A DNA stretch of 64,000 nt from Portulaca oleracea (GCA_029582165.1 CM055878.1:1260001-1324000); one strand, 5' to 3'. Shown: positions 35,428-46,722, counted from the first letter of the stretch. Notes: a model not told the origin generated them from the letters alone. Translations and numbers: made by a program.

Positions 35428-36875
35428 TGATAAGTGCTTCTTGTATATATGAATACTTGGTTGTTTTGATTGGAATTTGGGGAATATTTGATTTGATTAT
35501 ATTATTTTATGCCCGAAATTCCCATATTACGCTTGGTTTGGAGTTTGGTGAGTTTTGTAGGTAATTTGTGAAGAATCAATGTAAACCGAGCTAAAAATCA
35601 AGTGTAGATCCAAGTTATGAGCTTAAAGGACCAAGAAGTGAGATGTTGGATCACCCGAGGCCCAAACAATGGCCCAAAGGACTCCTAGGCCTGAAAAAAG
35701 CAGTGGCACGGGTGGTGCCAGAGGAGGCACGGGTAGTGCCTATGACCAGAACTTGAAGAAATTTGTGCAGGGAGCTGACACGGGTAGTGCCTGGGGGGCA
35801 CGGTCCGTGTCACCATGAGCACGGTCCGTATCACCCCTGGCACGGTCCGTGTCACCCCTGGCACGGTCCGTGTCTCTTGTGTCTTTTCATTTTCGGCGGT
35901 TTTGAGTTGCTATTTGCCTATATTATGCTTATTTCCGGTTGTGAAGAAGGCAATCATCATTCCACCATCTTCCATTCCATGCCCTAATCATATCCTTCAT
36001 CCATATTCCATCCACCATTGAAGATTGAGAGAAGATTGAAGATCGAAGAGCATCTTGAATACACTTTGAATTGAAGGAGAAAAAGTTCTCCATAGTTGAT
36101 TCCTAGCAAGATTGTTCTTCCTTTTGGTTTATTTCTCATTCTCTCATAGATTTACATATGTTTTCTAGAATAGATTTCAATTGCTTTGTAGTTTTAAACA
36201 TGAATTGTGAGTAGTTCTTTTTAGTTTAGGGGATGAACCTTGAAGTTGCTTGATGAATTGACTTTGTTGGATTGAATTATCATGAATTTAGTTTGTTTTA
36301 ATCTATTTGGTCTTTGAATTGAATTGTTATTGCTTTTGCTTGATCACCAATTTCAAGTTAATAGGTTGTTGAATAAAGTACCGAAAGGAGAAGTTCGATT
36401 ACCCGAAAACCTAGATTAAACTAGTTAAAATTATCTAGACATAGAAGTTTTAATTAGGGTTCTTGAGATAATTAGATCTTTAACCTTGACTAAATCGAAA
36501 TAACCACGAAAGTAGGTGCTTGGTTAGTCTTGGCAATTCGCTCTAGTGGCAAAATCTCATTGCGAAGTATTCTATGCGATTATCGAACCTTGATTGTGCA
36601 AATTAATGAAATGAAAGTTCAATCCACGTCGTTGATTCGTTATTTAACTTAGGTTTCATCCCCTGAATGCCTTTTTACCTTGACTAAATCAGAAAAGTTT
36701 GGGTGAATATTAGTTTGTTTAGTTCTTGATTGTGATTAGATTTAGAATTTTAAACCAAAAACGGATCGACTTAGCAATCAACTAGGAGGCTAGTTTAGTG
36801 CGTTGAAAGGAAAAGTCCCTGTGGGAACAACCTTGATTTATGCTACAATTTCACCGGTGCACTTGCAGCTTATCA
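35428..36875 (+). repeat. Athila 3' LTR
   Basis: 1448 bp, closely matching the 5' LTR. Its inverted-repeat array (35705-35873) has one extra ~21-bp unit around GGCACGGTCCGTGTC. An 11-bp insertion is visible near 36026. Confidence 0.93.
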
Positions 36876-36880
36876 GAAGG

Positions 36881-37124
36881 ACAAAGTACGGAAGGAGGAA
36901 ATTTTTGTGGAGTTAGGGAACGCTCAGCATCACTAAGCTTGCTACTCAGTAAAGACAAAGCTAATTCGCTTGCCCTCACCAAGAGTACACTCATCCCGTA
37001 TTTCGCTCAATAGGAGGTTCCTCAACTCACTTCCCACTCAGATTTTGTTTTGACGTGGGTTTAAGGGATTCAAGCAATCAAATCCAAGTAAATGATCTTC
37101 GCTCAACACACAATGCCACAAACA
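36881..37124 (-). other. internal remnant of the minus-strand gypsy element
   Basis: Continuation of the host element beyond the Athila insertion. No ORF recognised. Confidence 0.5.
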
Positions 37125-37658
37125 TTAAACACCGGATTTCCAATAACACTCATTCAACAATGAATCCTCAAATAACGAATGTCGCCCAAATATCATGTAT
37201 GGCATATTCAAATAGTTCACATCACAACGACCAACATACAAGAAATATTCATCCATGGACGACACAAACGAAGAGCTCAAAAACTTAGGTTGAACTAGAA
37301 TCAAGGCATCATCAATCCCAAATTCGCCACTAAACACAAAATGAACACCAAGATTCTTAGCATTCCACTCCAAGTATAGAGAATTATTGATCAAGGACAT
37401 CACATGCTCATTATACAACTTATCACGCCAACAAACATTCTCAAACAACCAATTTCTCCCAAAGGTCATGCACGACTCACCCAAAAACATTATATCACAA
37501 CATCCAACATCCAAGCAAGTCTCAATGAATTTCATAGGTGAGTTTGAAGTTACCTCATTTTTCTCATAGGGTAGATCATAAATGACTAGGTCGTGAGAGG
37601 TGTTGGTGACAACTCCGTTGTTGTTTGACTCCTCAAAAAGCAATGTCGAGACGTTCAT
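37125..37658 (-). CDS. accessory ORF of unknown function in non-autonomous gypsy element
   Basis: An uninterrupted 177-codon frame overlaps the end of the gag frame by ATGA (37655-37658). I do not recognise the protein. It contains two related segments: one with VGCCDIMFL and, after a short gap, CMTFGRNWLFE; the other with VGRCDVNYL and YMIFGRHSLFE. The shared pattern is VGxCD(I/V)xxL, then Mx(F)GRxxLFE. The N-terminal third has 'MNVSTLLFEESNNN' and 'HDLVIYDLPYEK'. There is no transmembrane segment, zinc motif or retroviral enzyme motif. It remains open while the neighbouring gag has three stops, which may be chance or a younger reading. It may have a true start upstream in the same frame, or be reached by frameshifting from gag. 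Confidence 0.5.
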   Translation of the reverse strand: MNVSTLLFEESNNNGVVTNTSHDLVIYDLPYEKNEVTSNSPMKFIETCLDVGCCDIMFLGESCMTFGRNWLFENVCWRDKLYNEHVMSLINNSLYLEWNAKNLGVHFVFSGEFGIDDALILVQPKFLSSSFVSSMDEYFLYVGRCDVNYLNMPYMIFGRHSLFEDSLLNECYWKSGV

Positions 37659-38473
37659 CGGAGCTCCTTGTTGAAATTCTTCCGTAAGGAGGAGAGGAAG
37701 GCAAGATCGATGTTCTCATCCTCCTCTTGGCATGGAGCTTCAACAACATCATTAATGGGCTCACAAGAACCAAGGGAAGCTCCCTTGTTGGGCATTAGAT
37801 TGACCATTGCTTGCTTAACTTCTCCATGCCCATCAAGTGATGAAATGGACTCATAGTTAACCTCTCGCTTGTAAGTGTTAGGCAAGATTCGTCGATTCAT
37901 CAATCTCTTAAGCCTCATCCATAAGGTGACTTTTGCCCGACCCTCCTTAGCCCTTTATGCCTTGACATTCTCAAACCAAAGGGATGCAACCTTGGTGAGT
38001 TTCAATCTAGCAATCTTGAAGGCCTGTTCATCGCTATAATCCTCAATTTCAAAAATCCTATCCAAGATTTAGACCTATTCAAGATAATCATTGGAGCCCG
38101 TGCAGCCATTGAATTTTGGAATTTTGATCTTGATATCATGGAACTCATCGCGAGGGGGCCTATCAACCACTTCCCGACGTCGATGGCGTCGAAATGAGCC
38201 TCTATCATTATCACTCGACTCGTAGGAGGGAGGAGGACGGATAGGGCTACGAGTGGACCTCCTTCGTTCATCTCGGGGTTGTCTTTGATACTCTTGCGCT
38301 AGGTTGTTCACTTGGACCGTAAGGTTGTCAAGAGTTCGCACGATATTGAAGTTCCAATTCTCAATGGAGGTGAACCGTTCGTCTATGGTGGTGAATTGGT
38401 TCTCGATAGCTCGAATTTGAGAACTTCGGCGTCGGCTTAATTTCTCTCCATTGGAGCTAACTTCTTCTTCCAT
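37655..38473 (-). pseudogene. gypsy Gag, capsid-type, inactivated
   Basis: The start at 38473 ('MEEEVSSNGEKLSRRRSS') is chosen over an in-frame ATG at 38581, because upstream residues look like leader. The order is: charged N-terminus, a coiled region (ENQFTTIDERFTSIEN), an Arg-rich stretch ('RREVVDRPPRDE'), then the Retrotrans_gag core 'IKIPKFNGCTGSNDYLE' (about 38075-38140) and 'IARLKLTKVASLWFENVKA' (about 37960-38010), 'RLKRLMNRRILPNTYKRE' (about 37860-37915). Three in-frame stops occur, two close together near 38070 and one near 37950. It lies 330 bp after the PBS. Zinc knuckle and protease are absent; the frame ends in an acidic segment overlapping the accessory ORF. Confidence 0.82.
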
Positions 38474-38800
38474 ATCGAGAGAACGGTGAAGGACGGTATG
38501 TGTTTGGGATATTTTGAGGAGTTTGGGGGTTCTTTTGTAGTTGGCTAGTGTTTGGCTCAGGGTTCTTTGTGTTTTTCTCACAATGACATTTCATTGAACA
38601 CCTTCCGGGCACTAATTTCCAACTTCACGTTAAAGCTCCAAATTGCTTTAAAAACACCAAATACAAACACGATACAAAGTATTCCAACACTCTTGGATTG
38701 CAAAGGGAATGGGGGTCACCAATATTTATATACAATCTACAAAAACCAATACTAGAGAACACACTAGCAAGAACAATGAAAAAACTCAAGCTAAATAAAA

Positions 38801-38817
38801 CCAAAACTCTGATACCA
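38801..38817 (-). promoter_or_regulatory. primer-binding site, Met-tRNA type
   Basis: TGGTATCAGAGTTTTGG on the minus strand, two bases after the 5' LTR. The first 11 bases match the standard site. Confidence 0.9.
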
Positions 38818-38819
38818 AA

Positions 38820-39874
38820 TGGAGCGTTACCGTACGCGTGGTGGAGTGATGATAGCTTGAGTGAATGAATGGATTCGAAATTCAACAAGAACAAAGCCTT
38901 GAACACCCAAAGGTTGGATATGACCTTGAGTAAAGAAAGTCCACAACTTTAGGCCTAACACCCCACCACGATTATCTAGGAAATTCCACCAATAATCACT
39001 AAAGGAATGACTTGAATCACCACCAAAATTACTTGGATAAAGATAACAAGGTTTGAGAGAAACAAGGGGAAAACCCTTACAAATGCAAAAGCATCACAAA
39101 ACATAATTTGAATAATCTCCCTAGGAAATAAGCTAGGGGGGTATTTATATTAAAAAGGGGGAAAAATCAAAACACAGTGTTTTGGGGAAAAAATCACGCG
39201 TAGAAAATGGCCCTTCGCGGGCGCTACGGTTTGGTCGCGGGCGCAACAAACCATCGGATAGCAGATGTCGCGTGGGCAGTAGGAGGTCGCGGGCGCGACA
39301 TGTTTTCTCGCGGGTGGACCGAGCAAGGGATGCAGCAGCCAACATTTAGGCAGAAGGAGGTCGCGGGTGCGACCCATGCGTCGCGGGTGCGACGTCATTC
39401 TGGGCAGTTTTTTTCTGCCAACTTCAAACGCGCATAACTTCTTCATCCGAACTCCGTTTTAGGCCCATAAGATATTGATGGAAAGCTCTCGGTGTGTACT
39501 TTAATCTCCTAAAATGTATAGTCCATCAGAGCTTTATTGAAGGAGCTATGGTCGAAAGAGTGAAGGCACGTCCATTTCCACAACCCACGTTGACCCCTTT
39601 GCGCTTATTCTTGCCGAAGGACTTCGAACCCTTTTAAAGGCCCAAAGTAGGTGCCAGTGAGGACCCGTAGCTCCACTCTCATGGTCCAGGGTCCCATTTG
39701 AAGTGGATACCACACCCAATGCTGATCAAACCACGCCTCTAGGGTCCTGGGTCCACCTTGAAATGCACTTCACACCCGACCTTGAAGTTGATTTCTTCGT
39801 GTTCTTTGGTGGTAGTGAGGATAGACTTGAAAACCATGGATCCCGAGGCTCGAGCCCCAACCCGGTACGCTCCA
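38820..39874 (-). repeat. 5' LTR of the 28210-39874 element
   Basis: 1055 bp. Compared with its partner it keeps more intact GTCGCGGG(C/T)GCGAC units (about 39213-39395). The minus-strand TATA box ATATAAATAC is at 39141-39150. Confidence 0.9.
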
Positions 39875-39940
39875 CCCGGTCCCGAAATCCCGTTCCAGGT
39901 GGGAGCAGGACCGGCAGTGGGATTAAAAATAAAGTCCCGA

Positions 39941-41626
39941 TGTGGACATTTTTCCTCGCCGTTCGGGCTTCTGAACGTCCAGTTGGATTGGGGTGTGATT
40001 CGGTGATTTGTGCTGGGGTTTGAACCTTTGAAAAGGACACTTTAAGGAATTTTAATTACATATTTCATGAATAATATTTGTAAAATCACTTTTCCTTTAC
40101 TTGTGTATTTTATAAGTCATTGGAATTAAACCTTTAAGAGTGAACATCCACTTGTTCCAAAACTCTTCCAAATTTAATCCAATTTTCTCATTTAAATGTT
40201 AGGCTCGGAAAAAAGCAATTTATGCAAACATTATTTAGAAATACATAAAGAAAAAGCCTTAAAGTTGCATCGGAATTTTGTAAAACCATGTTTTACCACA
40301 GTTTATGCAACTCAATGTGCTTTTCGTTCGAAATGGGAGTCGCCACCCGACTTTTTAAGGGAAAAGCTAAGACAAACCAAATAGAAAAGAAAAAAAGACT
40401 CTGCCTACGAAACCCAAGAGTGGATTCGCGGGTAAGGCTACGAACTCGAAAAGTAGGAACTTTAGTAGTTCGCCTCTCACAAAAGGAAAGACTTTACTAA
40501 AAGTTTTAAGTGTGCTTTTATAATATTTCAAAGAGAGAATAAATAGGAACTTTATAGCACTATTTCATTGAACATGCAACATGGATTATAAAATAGAAGT
40601 ACAACATTTACACATTATTTACAAGGAAAACAAAGAAGCTTTAGATCTTACATTGTGCTAATTTGAAGAAGAGGCCTTGCCTTGCTCTTGTGCTTGAAAA
40701 TGCTCCGCTTAGTGCCCTTGAATAATACTCCTCAAAAGTACCAAAACAAACCAAAAGAAGTAGGAAGAAAGTGGTGGGAAAGAAGGTAGAAAAGAGGGCT
40801 TTTTGTAGCTTATGTGTTTAGGCCTAGGGTTTTTTATGGTATTTTGGATATGTTGAGTTTAGAGAATTAGGAGATGATAGGGATAGGAATTATGATGATA
40901 TTGAAGTGATGTTGAGATAAGAAGAAAGATGAGTATAATAATGATACGAATATGGAAGTGAGAGTAGAGATTAAAATAATACTAGAGAGAATAAGAGAAT
41001 TGGTGAATGAGTGAGAGAGAGAGGGTGATTTGATGAGTGAAGATCGAGTGGGTTGATGAGTGGATGATTGTGTTCAGCTTTGACAGGAATAGTATTTATA
41101 GGAGAATGAGGTAGTAAGAGATACATGCACATACTTGCCCTCTCGTCCAAGGCAGTCAAGGCACAAAACACTAGGCAGTGAGGGGGGTGAACTTGGAGTG
41201 GACAGTGGCACGAGGTCAATTGACCTCGTGTGGTCGGTGGTCAAGGCCGACCGGCCACCAGCACGTGGAGGAGGAACCTCCTCTCGTCCATGCATCTTTG
41301 GACGGTGGGTGATGAACGCATTCTGCCTAGGGAAATGTTGCTTCATACTTAGATGGAAGTGCTATTATATTTGAGTTTTGTGAAGCATTTTTTAGATGTT
41401 CTTGTGAGGATTTGAGCTTGTGACCTCGCGGCATTGGATTACATGGCTTGCATGGCTTGCATTTTACATAGGCATGTTTGCAAGTGATTTGTATGCAATA
41501 TTAAGGCACATTTGTACATGTAAGGTGCACATGTTTTAGCTCTTGTTATTCAATCTCTTCTTCTTTATTTGATCCTTTTGTTCTATATTTATATCGTATA
41601 ACTTGTCACAAAATCCGGTGTCTACA
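39941..41626 (-). mobile_element. Tat-type 3' LTR, minus orientation (LTR-C)
   Basis: The minus strand starts TGTAGACACCGG at 41626 and ends at TGTGGACAT (39941, + sense). It shares GAGTCGCCA (40337-40345) and the CCGTTCGGG end motif with LTR-A. A polypurine tract, GGTGGGAGCTATC (minus, 41627-41639), lies directly outside the start, identifying a 3' LTR. The TATA box CTATAAATACT is at 41092-41102. About 110 bp further upstream in the LTR is a perfect 22-bp palindrome (41209-41230, half-site CACGAGGTCAA), plus GGTGGTC...GGCCACC. Confidence 0.75.
41092..41102 (-). promoter_or_regulatory. LTR TATA box
   Basis: CTATAAATACT on the minus strand, downstream in minus sense of the palindrome cluster at 41209-41290. 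Confidence 0.6.
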
Positions 41627-41850
41627 GATAGCTCCCACCTTGATTGAGTCCGAGACAGGATGAAAATCAAAGTAGAATGATGGACACCGATTAGGATATG
41701 ACTTTTGAGTGCAAAGCCTCAGATGATGCCTGGAAATGGAATCCTGAGTCGCGGTGGTGGGCGGAAAGCGCCTCTATCGGGGTTGATCTTGAGCAAGAAT
41801 GATGCTCTACTCGTAGTGGTCTTAGATATCTGATGACGTCCTACTCGAAA
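41627..41850 (-). mobile_element. Tat internal remnant adjoining LTR-C
   Basis: About 220 bp of 3' internal sequence beginning with the polypurine tract. It ends abruptly where Tekay LTR homology starts. No ORF is visible. Confidence 0.55.
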
Positions 41851-44303
41851 TATCAAGGTATATGCAAGAAAAACAAGAGTGTTTTTCATGTCTGTGTGCA
41901 ATCTGGAAATTCCTGAGGGTAGTAAATGTGAATTTGACATATTTTATGGTATGAATAGATATCTTAAAATGTTAACTAAACCCCGGTTTTTGAATCACGA
42001 AGTTTCGTTATGTATACTAAAAGTTATACCCAAAACCGTAAAGGGGTACTTTTACATACGGATTTTTGGAGGCAGTCTGGAAATGTATATTTTTTGTGGG
42101 GATAAAAATTATTTGGATTAAGTGTTCAACATAAATGTTTTAGAGGATTCTTTGAGCTTTCCGGAAAGGTAAACTTCGTAGTCATACGATGCCGGGAGTG
42201 AGAGTTATGAGTCCCCGAATTAGGGTCAGAAATTGGAGTTTACCCAGAAATTTAGTGTGATTCCCCTTGGTTCTTGGCCAAAACCCGACCATTTTCCTTG
42301 CTTAAACCAATTTGTGAATAAAATGAAAGTTGTAGTAAGTTCTTCAAGGTTTCCATAGATAGCTTGCATGTTCCAAACCGATGTCTATAGCCCGAGTTAT
42401 AATTCTCCGAATAACTCGCTTTCAAAACCATGAATTATGGACAGACTTTGGAATTGGGGTTTTTTTTTTACCTTCCTTAGCCACGTTTTTGACCTTCATG
42501 CTCAACCAGAGAATTGGAGTACATGACCTTAGCTTTCCGAAAAGTCCTTTTTCACCATGATATGATACTTGTGGAAGAAGTTATGACCTTCCGAGTGAAC
42601 CTTAGGAAACAAGTTTACTTATCAAATAATCCTAGAATTCAACTAGGATGTTCTTTATTTCTTCCATCCAAGTTCGGTTCTAATCTTTGGTTCTTACTTT
42701 TTTTTAAGTGCTCTCAAGAGGTCATTGCTCTTAACTGTTCAAGTCCCTGCGAGTCAGACACGAGTAAGTTGCATTGTCCAGGTACGTATATTACCTGTAA
42801 CTTTTTTAAGATAAACGTATGATTTATTTTATTTCATGCCATTTAAATAATATGCTTATTTTAAGATTCATGTTGTTTATAAAAATTTATATGTCAGGCA
42901 CAAGTATAAGTAAGTTTTATGTGATTTTAAATACCAGAGTATGATTTATCAAGTATTATTTTATTGTAAGTGTTTATGTTATGCATCCTTCACTACAAAT
43001 AATTTATGCCAATTAAGTACTATTGTTAGGTACTTTTGGATAAACAAGTTTTATGTTACTAAATTTTTCATGAATGAATTCCTTTATATGTATAAGTGTT
43101 GTCTAAGAATAGGTTATGGATAAATACTATGGATAAGTCATTTAAGAATCTAGTTCGATCAAGGGTTAAACAAGTAAAATTTTCAAGCTTATCCTACATA
43201 AATAAAGGTCCCGCCCAGCTTATCCCACATAAATAAAGGTCCCGCCCATGTTAACCGTGCCTTAGTGCACACCAGGATAACCGTGCCTTAGTGCACACCA
43301 GGATAACCGTGCTTTAGTGCACACCAGGACAATTGTGCCTTAATGCACACCAGTATAATTCGTGCCATAAGTGCACCCTACCAAATCTGGCTAGTACAGG
43401 ATAATATCCACCATCCGGATCTCGCGATCGGTATGGGTATGCGCATACGGAGGCTCAATCGATGATCTCAAGTAGGGGACCTTTAGGGTAATAAAAGGAC
43501 AACTAAGTGTCAATCAGTTTAAATTTCCCAAGTCCTTTGAGTTAAAGTAAGATTTTATGATTTACTTATCAACTTTTACAAGTCTTGATTTATGATAATT
43601 CAAGATCGAATATATGTTTTAAGTAATGTGTGATTTATGTCAAGTTTAGGTATAATTTGTGAATCTCCTAAACCTTGGTTTATGTTATGTTGGAAGGAAA
43701 ATGTTCTCAAGCATGGTTTTGTTAAGTTACGGTTTTTCGTAAGTACATAAATAAGTTAAGCTACGGCTTTATTTTGTAAGTTATGTACCACTTAATGTTC
43801 ATTATTCCTCTTTTACATTGTTTTAATTGTATTGGAACCGCGCTAGTTAATTAAAATAATTTTTAAAATGATTCTTACATCAAAGGGGTATGCGTACTGA
43901 GTTTATCTAACCCTTCGAAGTTTTCTGATTTTGTTTTAGGGAATCCGGTTAAGGGAGAAGGCAAGGCATCAGAAGGACGAAGCCCTAGGCCATGTAAGAC
44001 GATAAAGGTGATTTAGCAGCCAATTGATTCAAACGAAGGATGCTTGTTATAATAATGGTTATGTATGATATTGGGCTATGAGTTTATTTTTGAGGAATTG
44101 TTTAAGTTTAAGTTGTATAATGGGGGATCACGGTGTTTTTAAGATGAACTCATGTTATGGTTTGTATGCTTTGAGATAGATTTTAGCCTTGTCCACTTCC
44201 GTGGACAGCGGTAATACCCTCGGGTGCTAATTCTATTGCGTTAATCAATAGCTTAAGTGAGTCATTAGCTTAATCTAGTGGTTAATAACCTGGGAGTGTT
44301 ACA
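41851..44303 (+). repeat. Tekay 5' LTR, missing its first ~1.24 kb
   Basis: It aligns with 57603-59989 from TATCAAGGTATATGCAAG to GTGTTACA. The part equivalent to 56362-57602, which contains the TATA box, is absent. 43252-43378 holds five 26-bp units related to CCGTGCCTTAGTGCACACC. Just before, a 30-bp segment with AAATAAAGGTCCCGCCCA is duplicated. Confidence 0.88.
43252..43378 (+). repeat. 26-bp tandem repeat in the Tekay LTR
   Basis: About five units, the first two identical, later ones diverged (TTGTGCCTTAATGCACACC, TCGTGCCATAAGTGCACC). Each contains a small inverted repeat GTGC...GCAC. The partner LTR has about four units (58967-59070). Confidence 0.85.
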
Positions 44304-44307
44304 GTTG

Positions 44308-44318
44308 TGGTATAAGAG
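44308..44318 (+). promoter_or_regulatory. primer-binding site, Met-tRNA type
   Basis: TGGTATAAGAG differs at one base from TGGTATCAGAG and lies four bases after the LTR end. Confidence 0.75.
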
Positions 44319-45373
44319 AAAAATAAATTGGGATAGACAAATTTGGGGATACCTTTTGGTGTTAAGAATAGTATAGGGTGAAGTTAGAGGTAACTAAGTG
44401 GTGGTAAAGACAGGATAAGAGTTTATATGTATGTGACCTATTACAAGTTAAGTATATGGGTACTTGAAGGGGTTCCCGAGTCTTATTCAAAGTTGAACAA
44501 CTAATTTGGGGTATGAGAATATTTTAAGTATATATATATATAGTGGTATGAAAAGAGCTAGGGAATAAGGGGTCATGCACGAGTAGCGGAAGATTTGATC
44601 ATAGGTTAATACCTTAAGTTCAAGAGTCGTTATAGTTCATGAGTATGAAAAGAGTTAGCGAACGATGAGTTTATGCATGTGTATGAGAAGGGTTGATTAT
44701 AAGTTGATGATTTTCGTTTTATCGTTTTATCTCTTTTATGTTTTAATAAATAGCTAACCCTCAAACCCTCAACCCATATGCAATACTAATGAAGAAGGAA
44801 GATTATGTCTCCACCCATGTTGCGAAATTGATGGGTGACTTTCATACCATAAGGCAAAACTTTAACTCTCAATACCATGATCAAGTGAGGAGAGCTCACT
44901 GTCTATTGGCGACCCTTTTCGACATGCACCTATAGGAGTGGTTCCCTGACAAGTGCCATGACTCTATTTACACCTTTAATCAGGGTGTACATGAGGAGCG
45001 ATTCCAGACTTTAAGGCCTGGGTTAGTGGCGACCTTGAGTTTAAGTCGCAAAAGTACGCAGAATTGGGGCAGTGTTAACTACATTGTTGCGTTTTAAGAC
45101 ATTTTGGGTTGGACCTTATTGTATTTAATTAAGGAACAATTATTTTTGTTTTTAAACCATGGAATTATGCCTCCGTGGATGATTTGGGTCAAGTATTATA
45201 AGGCGAAGGTGAAAATCTCTAAAGCTTAAGTATTCTATGTGGATTCCTTTAGGTGGTGAACTCTAGTTTAATTTTATCATGCCTATAGGGAGTGACAGGC
45301 TAGTAATGAGAGAATATAGTACATGTATGTCTATGTCAATATGGTGGAAAATATATACGTATATATTAGTGTG
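44319..45373 (+). other. Tekay leader and possible start of gag, decayed
   Basis: No long frame. Short coding-like segments occur near 44780-45060 but cannot be assigned. The nested element begins at 45374. Confidence 0.45.
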
Positions 45374-45830
45374 TGTTCGGTTGTAATTTTTATGGTTTTA
45401 GTAGGGTTGTCTGTCCACAAAGATGGGTGTTTAGGCTTGACGAGGAAATCGGTTTGTGTTTGGGGATTTCTCAATGTGGAAAGCAGTAAATTATGTAAAG
45501 AAAAGCAATAAAGTTATCTAGGCATGGAATCAAAAAAAGAAATTAAGAGCATGAAATCAAATAAGCAATTAAGGCAATGAATGAAAACTAGAATGAACAA
45601 TGAAATTAGGAGCAAGAAATTATACCTTCGATGACCAAAATCTTCACTTATTCTTCAATCTACACTTGGATTTCCCCCGAACAAACAAGAAATTTTGGAT
45701 TAGATTATTAAGAATCCCCAAATCTCCACTTGAGAGTGGAGTTTGTGACCCTTAGCCCTCCTCCTCACTAAAAGTGGATTGGGTATTACTAGCACTAGAA
45801 AGCTTGGAAAACAAGCCAACAATGGAGATT

Positions 45831-45889
<59 letters not shown>

Positions 45890-46722
45890 TTGTAAAAACT
45901 TCAATGGAAACTTGCTTGAATTGAGAAAGCTTGAGAAAGTTTGAATACAATTGCAAGAAATCAAAGGAAACTTGAAGAACAATTAAAGGATTAAGGTAAA
46001 ATTAAAGAAAGCAATTAAATCTAATTCTACTCTAATCCTACTCCTAAACTACCTAGACTACTTGATAATAGTGTTGAATACATATGGGTATTTATAGAAA
46101 AAGGAAAAACATAACTCAAAACCCTAGATTAATTCCGGCAACACGCGCAGTTTCAAGTTTCCAGACTGGTCGCGCGTGACGCGCGCTGTCGCAGCGCGAC
46201 TTTCTGGCAATCGTCATCCGTCAGTGGCTTAGCAGACGTCGCGGGCACGAAGACCGTATGTTACGGGCACGACATTGTCCTTCTCGAGCGTGACCAGCGA
46301 CTATCCTCCAGCATCCTCTCCTCTCAGCAGCGCGACGGCTGGGGCCGTGGGCGCGACCTCGGCTGCTTAGGCTTGCTGTGTTGGCGCGGCAGGGCACTGT
46401 CTCGGGTGCGACTACAGTGACTCGGGCGTGACCTTTGTCTGCCCACCTTGCCCTGTTTTACGCCAAAAAATGGAGATGAGCTTCCAGGTCGGTTTTGCCT
46501 CGATTCCCAGCTTGGTTTTGCCTCGGGTTGACTTGGGTCGGCTCGGGAAATCATTCGGGATTCCCTAAAAAGCCCCAATTATGCTCAAATTCCTTGTAAC
46601 TCGTTATTTTCCTACAAAACACAAAATTATCATATCTAATATATATATATATATACAAGGGCTAAAATAAGAAAAAACACCCTATAAAAGAGATAAAATT
46701 CAGCTCGGAAAGAGATCGAACA
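45374..46722 (-). repeat. 3' LTR of the 45374-51912 element
   Basis: 1349 bp. The minus-strand TATA box CTATAAATA is at 46089-46097. GC-rich motifs related to GTCGCGGGCGCGAC occupy about 46140-46440, upstream in minus sense. A pure (AG)n tract at about 45839-45886 is longer than in the partner LTR. Confidence 0.9.

Larger units (their letters stand above)
29399..36875 (+). mobile_element. Athila-lineage retrotransposon carrying only gag-protease
   Basis: A 7477-bp element with perfect GAAGG duplications (29394-29398 and 36876-36880). The LTRs begin TGATAAGTGCTTC and end GCTTATCA. PBS TGGCGCCATTGCTGGGGA (30819-30836) is of the Asp-tRNA type usual for Athila. Then come gag (30952-32402), protease (32403-33400) and 2 kb of non-coding DNA to the 3' LTR. 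RT, RNase H and integrase are absent. LTRs are very alike by eye and only three single-base lesions break the frame, so it is among the youngest insertions here. Confidence 0.93.
28210..39874 (-). mobile_element. non-autonomous gypsy element on minus strand, hosting a nested Athila
   Basis: Flanked by CCCGG (28205-28209 and 39875-39879). In minus orientation: 5' LTR (38820-39874), Met-tRNA PBS (38801-38817), gag (about 37655-38473), accessory ORF (37125-37658), internal remnant, polypurine tract (29226-29238), 3' LTR (28210-29225). A 7.5-kb Athila (29399-36875) sits between accessory ORF and polypurine tract. Without it and its extra GAAGG the element is about 4.2 kb. No protease, RT or integrase is seen. 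Its 3' coding end resembles the gypsy fragment at 60737-61165, pointing to one family. Confidence 0.88.

Noticed and set aside
43252..43378. CRISPR-like spaced repeats in the Tekay LTR.
   Set aside because: Head-to-tail 26-bp tandem repeat without spacers, in a plant LTR.
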